Assembly: GCA_020722565.1 (NCBI GenBank)
Contig: DYKO01000002.1
Location: forward strand, 84,725 to 148,724
Length of the DNA stretch: 64,000 bases
Origin: Rikenella microfusus
Lineage (GTDB): Bacteria; Bacteroidota; Bacteroidia; Bacteroidales; Tenuifilaceae
Direction of reading: 5' to 3'
Shown: in pieces, positions 25,356 through 34,303 of the stretch
How the letters are laid out: each line of letters begins with the position of its first letter
Numbering within the stretch: the first letter of the stretch is position 1
Notes under the pieces: generated by a model
Databases searched by the model: none
What the model was told of the DNA's origin: nothing
What the model saw: the letters and a program-made list of their open reading frames with translations, nothing else
Made by a program: the position numbers and the translations under genes

Positions 25356-26519
25356 GTGAAAAAGGTAAATTCCAAACGTACACCCTTATACCGCGATTCT
25401 GGCTTTTGGCTCAGAAATATTCCAACCATCAAAAAGGCTTTCTCTGATGAGGTTGAACATCCGGCCGATCCTGAACTTTATATCTATTCCCGATACCGAA
25501 ACCCCACAGTTGTTGAAACTGAGCAGGAACTTTCCATAATTGAGGGATGCCAATGGTCGCTTCTCACCCAATCGGGCTTAGCAGCCATTGATGTTGCGCT
25601 TTCAATTTTTCAGATGGCCCATACCCCACAAAAATGGCTCTTTTTTACTGAAATATATGGTGGCACAAATTCCTTTATAGATAAGGTAGTAATTGGTCGT
25701 CGGGGAATGGATGTTATACGCTTTGCACCGCAAGGCGAGGCCTATTCGCTGGTTGAATTTGAAAATGAAATGGCCAGGAGTCGCCCCCATGTGGTTTACT
25801 TCGAAGCTATATCCAACCCCATGCTGATTGTAGCCGATGTTCCCGAAATTATTAGCATTGCAAAAAAATATGGAGCAAATGTGATTGTTGATAACACCTT
25901 TGCCACCCCCTATTCCCTTAAACCCCTCGATTGGGGTGCCGATATCGTCATACATAGTGCTACGAAGTATTTTGCTGGCCATGGCAACCTCACTGCTGGT
26001 GTTGTGAGTGGAAACGATTCTGACCTACTAAAACAGGCCATTGAGTACCGGAAACTGGTAGGCCATATGCTTTCACCCGACGATGCCTACCGCTTGCTCG
26101 ATTATCTTAAAACTTTTAACCTTCGTATTGCAAAACATTTTGACAATGCTAAAATTGTTGCCGAATATTTATTACAGCACCCCTTTGTGGAACGCGTGCT
26201 ATACCCTTCACTTCCCAATCATCCAACACATGCCATTGCACAAAAAGTACTTGCTAATGGATATGGTGGAATCGTTACCTTTGATATTAAGGGCAACTCG
26301 TTTGCAGAAAAGCAACAACGGTGTAACACTTTTATTGAAAGGGTTACGGATAAAATACAGTTGGTCCCCACACTTGGCGATGCTGATACCATTTTAATGC
26401 CAGTTGAACCTGTTTGGGGCGATAAGTTTCCATTTCCCGGAATGGTAAGGCTTTCAATTGGTATTGAGCATGCCTCATATATCATTAGCATTCTCGAAAA
26501 TGGGTTGAAAAAATTGTAG
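25356..26519 (+). CDS. Cys/Met metabolism PLP-dependent enzyme (gamma-lyase/synthase family)
   Basis: 387 residues, a cytoplasmic trans-sulfuration-family enzyme. Motifs: YSRYRNPTV (about 44-52), the active-site YGGT (Y101), DNTFATPY (about 179-186), and the PLP-lysine K204 in HSATKYFAGHGNLTAG. The C-terminal FPGMVRLSIGIE substrate-carboxylate motif is intact. Whether it is a cystathionine gamma-synthase, a beta-lyase or a methionine gamma-lyase cannot be settled by eye. The start is a GTG at 25356; no suitable ATG lies near. It stands alone. Confidence 0.9.
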   Translation: MKKVNSKRTPLYRDSGFWLRNIPTIKKAFSDEVEHPADPELYIYSRYRNPTVVETEQELSIIEGCQWSLLTQSGLAAIDVALSIFQMAHTPQKWLFFTEIYGGTNSFIDKVVIGRRGMDVIRFAPQGEAYSLVEFENEMARSRPHVVYFEAISNPMLIVADVPEIISIAKKYGANVIVDNTFATPYSLKPLDWGADIVIHSATKYFAGHGNLTAGVVSGNDSDLLKQAIEYRKLVGHMLSPDDAYRLLDYLKTFNLRIAKHFDNAKIVAEYLLQHPFVERVLYPSLPNHPTHAIAQKVLANGYGGIVTFDIKGNSFAEKQQRCNTFIERVTDKIQLVPTLGDADTILMPVEPVWGDKFPFPGMVRLSIGIEHASYIISILENGLKKL

Positions 26520-26698
26520 CGTTATTTTGCTAACGTTTGCATTTTGTTAATTTTTTTAATTGTTATAATGATAACAAACTATTTGATTTCATAAATCTAA
26601 TTAATCTTTAATATTTTAGATAATCTTATTTAATTTTTGAAAATGATCAATACTACAAATTATAACAAAAGTCATGTTTTATTCATGAGACTAATATT

Positions 26699-26706
26699 TA
26701 TTTTTG
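26699..26706 (+). promoter_or_regulatory. -7 promoter element of the V-ATPase operon (TATTTTTG)
   Basis: Exact TAnnTTTG 70 bases before the first ATG of the operon. No -33 TTG at a normal distance. The preceding intergenic region is AT-rich. Confidence 0.5.
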
Positions 26707-26762
26707 CTGCAAGTAAAAAAAACGTTTTTAATCAGTATAACCTTTCAAAAACTTCATAATTC

Positions 26763-26768
26763 AGGAGG
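26763..26768 (+). promoter_or_regulatory. Strong Shine-Dalgarno AGGAGG before the V-ATPase E gene
   Basis: Perfect AGGAGG with eight bases to the ATG. Most genes in this window show no such site, as is usual for Bacteroidota, so it stands out. A second GGAGG occurs before the DUF2764 gene. Confidence 0.8.
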
Positions 26769-26776
26769 ATTGAGCA

Positions 26777-27394
26777 ATGCAGAACAAGCTTCAAGAACTA
26801 ACCGAAAAAATTTACCGCGAAGGCTTGGAAAAAGGGCAGGCCGAGGCTAACCAAATTGTATCCAAGGCTAAAGAGGATGCTACTCGCATCATTGCCGATG
26901 CCAAAGCTGAAGCGGATAGGATTATTTCTACAGCCCGCAAGGAAGCAAACGACTATCGGAAAAATGTAGAGACCGAGGTGGCTCTTTCCACCAAGCAGGT
27001 TGTAAATGGCTTGAAGCAGGAAATTACCTCAATGATAGAGGCTAAACTTTTCGAAACCCCTGTAGTTGATGCACTTAAGGATGCCAATTTTGTAAAAAAA
27101 GTTATCGAAACAGCCATAAACCGATGGAATCCCAATTCCCCCGAATATGTTTCGCTGCGTGTTTTAGTCCCCGAGGATTTGGCAAAGGAAATTACCGATC
27201 ACTTCACCAACAAGGCCCATGGCCTTATGGGACAGGGTATTGAGATTAAGATTGACAAGGCAATTAAGTATGGTTTCCGCATAGGTCCCAAGGATGGTTC
27301 ATATCTTATCAGTTTTACTGAGATCGATTTCGAGAACCTGTTCAAGGATTTTATGCGTCCCAAAATTGTAGCTCTGCTTTTTGGAGGTAAGTAG
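26777..27394 (+). CDS. V-type ATP synthase subunit E
   Basis: 205 residues. The N-terminal half is a long charged coiled coil (about 1-95; EANQIVSKAKEDATRIIADA) and the C-terminal half a compact domain, the normal layout of the peripheral stator subunit E of V/A-type ATPases. It links the cytoplasmic catalytic head to subunit I. It is the first gene of the operon, preceded by a strong AGGAGG site. No separate G-subunit gene precedes it. Confidence 0.88.
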   Translation: MQNKLQELTEKIYREGLEKGQAEANQIVSKAKEDATRIIADAKAEADRIISTARKEANDYRKNVETEVALSTKQVVNGLKQEITSMIEAKLFETPVVDALKDANFVKKVIETAINRWNPNSPEYVSLRVLVPEDLAKEITDHFTNKAHGLMGQGIEIKIDKAIKYGFRIGPKDGSYLISFTEIDFENLFKDFMRPKIVALLFGGK

Positions 27395-27395
27395 C

Positions 27396-28259
27396 ATGAT
27401 GCAAAACTACTACTACCTGGTGGCTGGCCTACCGGAGCTACTCTTAGAACAGGACCGCAAGGATTTCAGCGTTGTGAACCTGAAACAGGAAGTTCGGGAT
27501 AATGTCCATCCCTCCGATTACCGCCTCGTAGAGTTCCTTCATTTACCGTACGATAACGATAACTTCCTCAACAAGATCTTGAACCGAGGACTTGAGTTTA
27601 ACGAGTTGGGCAGCATCGATAAATCGATTTTCGATGAACTTGATGAAAACATTCATCTGTTGCCCAATTACATGCAGGACTTTTACTATCAATATACAGG
27701 AAAAACAAAATCGGCAGAGGAAGAAACTGCAGTGCATGAAAAATCACAGGACTTTTTTGAAATAGAAAAGGTACCCGAGGTTAAGTTTCAGGAAACCTTT
27801 TACAACCTGGCTTTAAATCAGGGCAATAGTTTTTTGCGTTATTGGTTTACCTTCCTACGTGATTTTAATAACCTTTTAACCGGTATCAACTGTCGCCGCA
27901 ATGGAATTGATCCTTCAAGGCATTTAGTTGGTAATAACTGGTTGACCGAGGTTATAACAAAGAGTCAGGCTGCCGACTTCGGCCTTAAACGCGAGGTTGA
28001 TTACATTGATAAGTTGATTCAGAGCATCGATATCCCCGACATTTTGGAACGTGAGCGCAAACTCGACCTCATCAAATGGGATATGTCGGTTGAACTCACC
28101 ACTTGGGATTATTTCAATATCAATTTCATACTGGGATTTTTCATCCGCGCGGGCATTATCCATCGATGGCTCAAACTCGATGCAAAAATCGGCGAGGAGC
28201 TATTCAAGCGGCTTTTTGACGATCTTAAGTCGTCCTATAACCTTTCCCAGAATTTTTAA
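27396..28259 (+). CDS. DUF2764 protein of the V-type ATPase operon
   Basis: 287 residues. Opens with YYYLVAGLPELLLEQDRKDFSV, the DUF2764 signature. It is helical and acidic, with no membrane segment. The gene sits where subunit C is found in other V/A-ATPase operons and starts just after E, with GGAGG at 27384-27388 inside the E 3' end; the ATG at 27396 is chosen over a TTG at 27381. It probably replaces the C subunit that docks the rotor on the ring. That is an inference from position and helical content. Confidence 0.85.
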   Translation: MMQNYYYLVAGLPELLLEQDRKDFSVVNLKQEVRDNVHPSDYRLVEFLHLPYDNDNFLNKILNRGLEFNELGSIDKSIFDELDENIHLLPNYMQDFYYQYTGKTKSAEEETAVHEKSQDFFEIEKVPEVKFQETFYNLALNQGNSFLRYWFTFLRDFNNLLTGINCRRNGIDPSRHLVGNNWLTEVITKSQAADFGLKREVDYIDKLIQSIDIPDILERERKLDLIKWDMSVELTTWDYFNINFILGFFIRAGIIHRWLKLDAKIGEELFKRLFDDLKSSYNLSQNF

Positions 28260-28297
28260 TTTGTAGCAAGTGAAATATTAATAATAATGTGATACTA

Positions 28298-30055
28298 ATG
28301 AAAACTCAAGGAAAAGTAACCGGTATAATTGCAAACCTTGTTATTGTTGAAGTTGATGGTCCGGTTGCCCAGAATGAGATTTGCTATATCGATCTCGCGG
28401 GGGTAAAACTTATGGCCGAGGTAATCAAGGTTATCGGAAAACTTGCTTACACACAAGTATTCGAAAGCACTCGCGGCCTTAAGGTTGGAGCTCCGGTGGA
28501 GTTTCAGGGTCATATGCTTGAGGTATCCCTTGGTCCTGGACTTCTATCTAAGAACTACGATGGCCTTCAACACGACCTTTCAAAAATGAAGGGCATATTC
28601 CTGCAGCGCGGTGATTACACCGATGCTCTTGATTTTGATTCAGAATGGAACTTTACCCCAATTGTCGAATCCGGTGCTCAGGTAATTGCTGCTGATTGGC
28701 TTGGTGAAGTACCCGAAAATTGGGTGAAGCATAAAATTATGGTGCCCTTTACCTTTCAGGGTAAGTACACTGTAAAATCTGTTGCTGCTGCAGGAAAGTA
28801 TAAGTTAACCGATACCATTGCCATACTCGTTGACACCAAAGGCGTTGAGCATAAGGTGACAATGGTTCAAAAATGGCCCGTTAAAAAAGCCATAACAGCT
28901 TATCGCGAAAAACCTCGCCCCATTAAAATCATGGAAACTGGCGTTAGGGTTATCGATACCCTTAATCCTATTGCCGAAGGGGGAACTGGCTTTATTCCTG
29001 GACCTTTTGGTTGTGGTAAAACCGTGCTACAGCACGCTCTTTCAAAGCAGGCTAATGCCGATATGATTATCATGGCTGCCTGTGGTGAACGCGCTAACGA
29101 AGTAGTTGAACTTTTCACCGAGTTTCCTCATCTCGACGATCCCCGTACTGGACGTAAATTAATGGAAAGAACCACCATTATTTGCAATACATCCAACATG
29201 CCTGTTGCCGCCCGTGAAGCATCGGTTTATACTGCTATGACCATTGGAGAATATTACCGCTCAATGGGTTTAAAGGTTCTTCTTCTGGCCGACTCCACCT
29301 CGCGTTGGGCTCAGGCACTCCGTGAAATGAGTAACCGCCTGGAGGAACTTCCTGGGCCCGATGCTTTCCCTATGGACCTACCTGCAATCATTGCCAACTT
29401 TTATGCACGAGCAGGTTTTGTTTACCTGAATAATGGAAGCACGGGTTCAGTAACTTTTATCGGTACCGTATCACCTGCAGGTGGTAATCTTAAGGAACCT
29501 GTTACCGAATCCACCAAAAAGGCTGCTCGTTGCTTCTATGCGCTTTCGCAGCAACGCGCCGATAGTAAGCGTTACCCTGCCATCGACCCTATGGATAGCT
29601 ATTCTAAATACTTAGAATATCCCGAAATTCAGGATTACCTGAATAAAAATATCAGCGAAAATTGGGTGAAAATGGTAATGAAAGTCAAAAATATCATCCA
29701 GCGCGGTAGAGAAGCTTTTGAACAAATCAATATTCTAGGCGACGACGGGGTACCTCTTGAATACCACGACCGCTACTGGAAAGCCGAAATCATCGACTTT
29801 GTTATTCTTCAACAGGATGCCTTTGATAGAATTGATGCCAATACCCCCCTTGAACGTCAACGCTATATGATGGAAAAGGTAATGTCAATCTGTGATACCA
29901 ATTTCCATTTCGATGGTTTTGAGCAATGCTCTTCATACTACAAGCGGATTATTAACACTTTAAAGCAGATGAACTACTCTCAGTTTAAATCGGAGGAGTT
30001 CTACAACTACGATAGGGAATTAGAAACTATTCTTAACGAAAGAAGAGTTGAGTAA
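28298..30055 (+). CDS. atpA: V-type ATP synthase catalytic subunit A
   Basis: 585 residues. Catalytic subunit of the V1 head. Beta-barrel N-terminus, the A-specific non-homologous insert (about 110-190), Walker A GPFGCGKT (235-242) and Walker B-like LLLADSTSRWAQALRE. In the P-loop the usual serine before GKT is cysteine, as in eukaryotic V-ATPases, where this cysteine makes the enzyme sensitive to thiol modification. The ATG at 28298 is preferred over a GTG at 28289. The stop overlaps the B subunit start by one base. Confidence 0.96.
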   Translation: MKTQGKVTGIIANLVIVEVDGPVAQNEICYIDLAGVKLMAEVIKVIGKLAYTQVFESTRGLKVGAPVEFQGHMLEVSLGPGLLSKNYDGLQHDLSKMKGIFLQRGDYTDALDFDSEWNFTPIVESGAQVIAADWLGEVPENWVKHKIMVPFTFQGKYTVKSVAAAGKYKLTDTIAILVDTKGVEHKVTMVQKWPVKKAITAYREKPRPIKIMETGVRVIDTLNPIAEGGTGFIPGPFGCGKTVLQHALSKQANADMIIMAACGERANEVVELFTEFPHLDDPRTGRKLMERTTIICNTSNMPVAAREASVYTAMTIGEYYRSMGLKVLLLADSTSRWAQALREMSNRLEELPGPDAFPMDLPAIIANFYARAGFVYLNNGSTGSVTFIGTVSPAGGNLKEPVTESTKKAARCFYALSQQRADSKRYPAIDPMDSYSKYLEYPEIQDYLNKNISENWVKMVMKVKNIIQRGREAFEQINILGDDGVPLEYHDRYWKAEIIDFVILQQDAFDRIDANTPLERQRYMMEKVMSICDTNFHFDGFEQCSSYYKRIINTLKQMNYSQFKSEEFYNYDRELETILNERRVE

Positions 30056-31374
30056 TGGAAACTAAAGCATTTCAACGTATATACACCCAGCTAACGGGTA
30101 TAACCAAGGCCACCGTTTCGCTCAGAGCACAGGGTGTAGCCAATGAGGAGCTGGCCATGGTACATGGCCGTTTGGCTCAGGTTGTTAAAATTATGGGTGA
30201 TATTATTACCCTACAGGTGTTTAGTGGTACCGAGGGCATTCCAACCAATGCTGAAGTGGTTTTCTTTGGTGAGCCTCCTAAACTTAAGGTGGGCGAAGAT
30301 TTAGCTGGCCGTTTCTTTGATGCTTACGGTCGCTCCATGTTTGGCGATTCTGAAATCGAAGGCGAACCTCGTGAGATTGGCGGACCATCGGTTAATCCGC
30401 TCCGCCGCAAACAACCCTCTGAACTAATTGCAACCGGTATTGCTGGTATCGACCTAAATAATACACTGGTTACCGGACAAAAAATTCCCTTCTTTGCCGA
30501 TCCCGATCAACCCTTTAACCAGGTTATGGCTATGGTAGCACTCCGCGCTCAGGCCGATAAAATTATTCTTGGTGGCATGGGTATCTCAAACGACGACTTC
30601 CTCTTCTTTAAAAATGTATTCGAAAATGCTGGCGCTCTTGACCGCATTATAAGTTTTGTGAATACCACTGAACAGCCTCCTGTTGAACGCCTTCTTGTCC
30701 CTGATATGGCGCTAACTGCTGCCGAATACTTTGCCGTTGAAAAAAAGGAAAAGATTCTGGTGTTGCTAACCGATATGACTCTTTATGCTGATGCATTGAG
30801 TATTGTATCGAACCGTATGGATCAAATTCCTTCTAAGGATTCAATGCCCGGCTCTCTTTACTCCGATCTGGCAAAAATTTATGAAAAGGCTGTTCAATTC
30901 CCCGATGGCGGCTCCATCACCATTATTGCTGTTACTTCACTGTCAGGTGGTGATATTACTCATGCCATCCCCGATAATACCGGTTACATCACCGAGGGGC
31001 AGCTTTTCCTCCGTACCGATAGCGATTCGGGAAAGGTTATTGTTGACCCCTTCCGAAGTCTTTCCCGTTTGAAACAACTAGTAATTGGTAAGAAAACGCG
31101 TGAAGATCACCCTCAGGTTATGAACGCTGCCGTTCGTCTTTATGCCGATGCAGCCAATGCCAAAACCAAACTTGAAAATGGTTTCGACCTTACTGAGTAC
31201 GATGAGCGTGCATTGAAATTTGCCCGCGACTACTCCGAAAAACTTTTGGCAATCGATGTAAATATCGAAGTTGATACCATGCTCGATACTGCATGGCAAC
31301 TATTTGCCAAGTACTTCTCTAAAACCGAAGTGGCTATTAAAAACGAACTGGTTCAGAAATACTGGCCTAATTAA
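30055..31374 (+). CDS. atpB: V-type ATP synthase subunit B
   Basis: 439 residues. Non-catalytic nucleotide-site subunit of the V1 head, homologous to A but with a degenerate P-loop (PFFADPDQPFNQ in place of a GxxxxGKT). Contains the family motifs LTDMTLYADAL and SMPGSLYSDLAKIYE. TAATG overlap with subunit A shows translational coupling. Length agrees with bacterial B subunits. Confidence 0.95.
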   Translation: METKAFQRIYTQLTGITKATVSLRAQGVANEELAMVHGRLAQVVKIMGDIITLQVFSGTEGIPTNAEVVFFGEPPKLKVGEDLAGRFFDAYGRSMFGDSEIEGEPREIGGPSVNPLRRKQPSELIATGIAGIDLNNTLVTGQKIPFFADPDQPFNQVMAMVALRAQADKIILGGMGISNDDFLFFKNVFENAGALDRIISFVNTTEQPPVERLLVPDMALTAAEYFAVEKKEKILVLLTDMTLYADALSIVSNRMDQIPSKDSMPGSLYSDLAKIYEKAVQFPDGGSITIIAVTSLSGGDITHAIPDNTGYITEGQLFLRTDSDSGKVIVDPFRSLSRLKQLVIGKKTREDHPQVMNAAVRLYADAANAKTKLENGFDLTEYDERALKFARDYSEKLLAIDVNIEVDTMLDTAWQLFAKYFSKTEVAIKNELVQKYWPN

Positions 31375-31392
31375 AGCTAAAATGCTGGTAAT

Positions 31393-31995
31393 ATGGCAAT
31401 AAAGTTTCAGTTCAATAAAACATCGCTAAACGAGCTCAATAAGCAGCTTAAGATCCGTCAAAGAGCTTTACCTACACTTAAAAATAAGGAGTCTGCTCTG
31501 CGAATGGAGGTGAAGCGTGCTAAAAATAGGATGCAAGAACTTGAAGACCAACTTGCTAATCGTATAAAAGATTATGAGTATATGGTCAGCCTTTGGGGCG
31601 AGTTTGAGCGCAATCTGATTCAAATTGAAGACGTTAAACTTGGAACAATCAAAATTGCCGGGGTAAAAATCCCTGTATTACAGGAGGTAATATTTTCGGT
31701 AAAGGAATACAGCATATTTTCGCGTCCCTTCTGGTACGCTGATGGGGTTAAAATTCTTAAGGAACTGGCAAAAATAGGAATTGAGCGCGATTTCTATAAC
31801 GAAAAAATGCGCTTGCTCGACTATGCCCGAAAGAAAACAACCCAAAAGGTTAACCTCTACGAAAAAGTTCAAATACCCGGCTATGAAAATGCCATTCGAA
31901 AGATCAAGCGCTTCCTTGAGGATGAAGAAAACCTTTCGAAATCGGCCATGAAGATTGTTAAAAAACGTTACGATAGCGTGGAGGCTGAGGCATGA
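31393..31995 (+). CDS. atpD: V-type ATP synthase subunit D
   Basis: 200 residues. Central rotor shaft subunit, two long antiparallel helices: N-terminal FNKTSLNELNKQLKIRQRAL and C-terminal region with EKVQIPGYENAIRKIKRFLED, the usual D-subunit signature. It turns inside the A3B3 head. The stop overlaps the start of subunit I by four bases (ATGA). Confidence 0.92.
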   Translation: MAIKFQFNKTSLNELNKQLKIRQRALPTLKNKESALRMEVKRAKNRMQELEDQLANRIKDYEYMVSLWGEFERNLIQIEDVKLGTIKIAGVKIPVLQEVIFSVKEYSIFSRPFWYADGVKILKELAKIGIERDFYNEKMRLLDYARKKTTQKVNLYEKVQIPGYENAIRKIKRFLEDEENLSKSAMKIVKKRYDSVEAEA

Positions 31996-33800
31996 TAACA
32001 CCGATGTATAATTATAACTTTCTGGTTTACCATCGCGATCTGGACTCGTTTCTGTTAAAGTTACAGGAACTTGGAGTGGTGGATATATCCATGGAAAACC
32101 GCAGAGTGGATGAGGATGAAAAAAATATCATCAACCAAATCAATCGCATTTCGGCAACCATAAAAAACCTTGAAACAAGAACCCCTGCTACTGAGCCCAT
32201 CACCCTTCATCTCAATGCCGATGATGTAGTTTCCCGTGCTGAGCAGCTCTTGCGCGAAAGGGAACAGTTTGATAATGCTATAAAAAAGGCTCAAAAAGAA
32301 CTGTCTGAAGTTGAACCTTGGGGCGTTTTCGATTTTAAGTTGGTTCAAAATCTTGCCGACCGCGGAATTAAGATCCGCTTCTTTATTACGCCCGAAAAAA
32401 CATTTAAGGATGAGTGGTTAAACGATTACCCCATTGAGGTGATAAATCATACCTCTGGCCTTTACTATTTTGTAATGGTCAACTACTCCAATGATTCTTT
32501 TCCCGAAGAGGTTCAAGAGGTTCGCACACCTCAATTTTCAGTTCAAACCAAGGAACAGGAAATAAAACGTTATCTCGATAAAATAGATGAAATTAATAAG
32601 GAGTTGGACTTCCTTGCTTTATATATCCCAACTCTAAAAAACGAATCGGCTAACCTTACCAATCAACTCGATTTCAAAATGGTTAAGTCAAGTGCCATAC
32701 CTAAGGCCGAAAATACCATTATGGTGCTGGAGGGTTGGGTTCCCGAGAATCTTAATGAAGCTGTTAGAAACTTTCTTGATTCAGAGTGTGTTATTTACAT
32801 TTCAGCTAAAGCAAGTATAAATGATAATGCTCCCATTCTGCTCCATAATAACAGGTTCGCAAGGCTTTTTGAACCCATAAGCAAGCTCTTCGCCTTTCCC
32901 GTTTATGCCGAACTTGACCTTACTCCTTTTTTTGCTCCATTTTTTATGATGTTTTTTGGCTTTTGCTTTGGCGATGCGGGTTATGGTTTGATTTTTGTAC
33001 TTGGTGCCACCATTTACAAGTTCAAAGCAAAATCTGAATTCAAACCCATTATTACCCTTATTCAGATGCTGGGATTGGCAACCATATTCTTTGGTATCCT
33101 TACAGGTACGCTGTTCGGTGCAAGTTTAGTAGAGTTAAATATCCCGGCTCTCGATAACTTTAAATCCTATTTCTTTGACCAGGATAAGATGTTTAAGCTA
33201 TCGTTGATTCTGGGCCTTGTTCAAATAGTATTTGGAATGTGCGTTAAGGCAGCCAATCTCTGGATTCAGAATTCATGGAAGCATGCCGTATCTACCATTA
33301 GTTGGGTTGTTCTGCTAATTAGCATGGCTGTTTTCTATTTGCTTGGACAGAATCCGGATAGCAGTCTCAAGTTGTTCAGTTTACCCCATTTAATCATTAT
33401 AGCTATTTCCGGATTGGGTATAATGTTTTATAACTCACCGGGAAAAAATGTTTTCTTCAATTTTGGCTTGGGTTTATGGGATACCTACAACATGGCAACC
33501 GGACTACTGGGCGATACCCTTTCGTATATCCGACTATTCGCACTTGGCTTAAGTAGTGGCATTCTGGGTAGCGTATTTAACAGCCTTGCTTTTGGTATGG
33601 CACCCGATACACCAGTACTTCGTCATGTGGTTATTGCTTTAATCCTAATAATTGGCCACTCTATCAATATCTTCATGTCCGCATTGGGTTCGCTTGTACA
33701 TCCTATGCGTTTAACATTTGTTGAGTTTTACAAAAATGCTGGATTTACCGGAGGAGGACGAGGTTACGAACCCTTCCGAAAAAAGTCTATTGAAGTTTAA
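31992..33800 (+). CDS. atpI: V-type ATP synthase subunit I (membrane stator)
   Basis: 602 residues. Cytoplasmic N-terminal half (about 1-305) with coiled-coil stretches that bind the E stator, then about seven to eight membrane helices from residue 310. The membrane half contains the essential half-channel helix with the conserved arginine in GLLGDTLSYIRLFALGLSSG (about 499-518). The length is shorter than the 650-700 typical of other phyla but normal for Bacteroidota. The ATG at 32004 is an alternative start. Confidence 0.93.
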   Translation: MITPMYNYNFLVYHRDLDSFLLKLQELGVVDISMENRRVDEDEKNIINQINRISATIKNLETRTPATEPITLHLNADDVVSRAEQLLREREQFDNAIKKAQKELSEVEPWGVFDFKLVQNLADRGIKIRFFITPEKTFKDEWLNDYPIEVINHTSGLYYFVMVNYSNDSFPEEVQEVRTPQFSVQTKEQEIKRYLDKIDEINKELDFLALYIPTLKNESANLTNQLDFKMVKSSAIPKAENTIMVLEGWVPENLNEAVRNFLDSECVIYISAKASINDNAPILLHNNRFARLFEPISKLFAFPVYAELDLTPFFAPFFMMFFGFCFGDAGYGLIFVLGATIYKFKAKSEFKPIITLIQMLGLATIFFGILTGTLFGASLVELNIPALDNFKSYFFDQDKMFKLSLILGLVQIVFGMCVKAANLWIQNSWKHAVSTISWVVLLISMAVFYLLGQNPDSSLKLFSLPHLIIIAISGLGIMFYNSPGKNVFFNFGLGLWDTYNMATGLLGDTLSYIRLFALGLSSGILGSVFNSLAFGMAPDTPVLRHVVIALILIIGHSINIFMSALGSLVHPMRLTFVEFYKNAGFTGGGRGYEPFRKKSIEV

Positions 33801-33809
33801 TTAATCTGA

Positions 33810-34292
<483 letters not shown>

Positions 34293-34303
34293 GCACATTA
34301 ATA

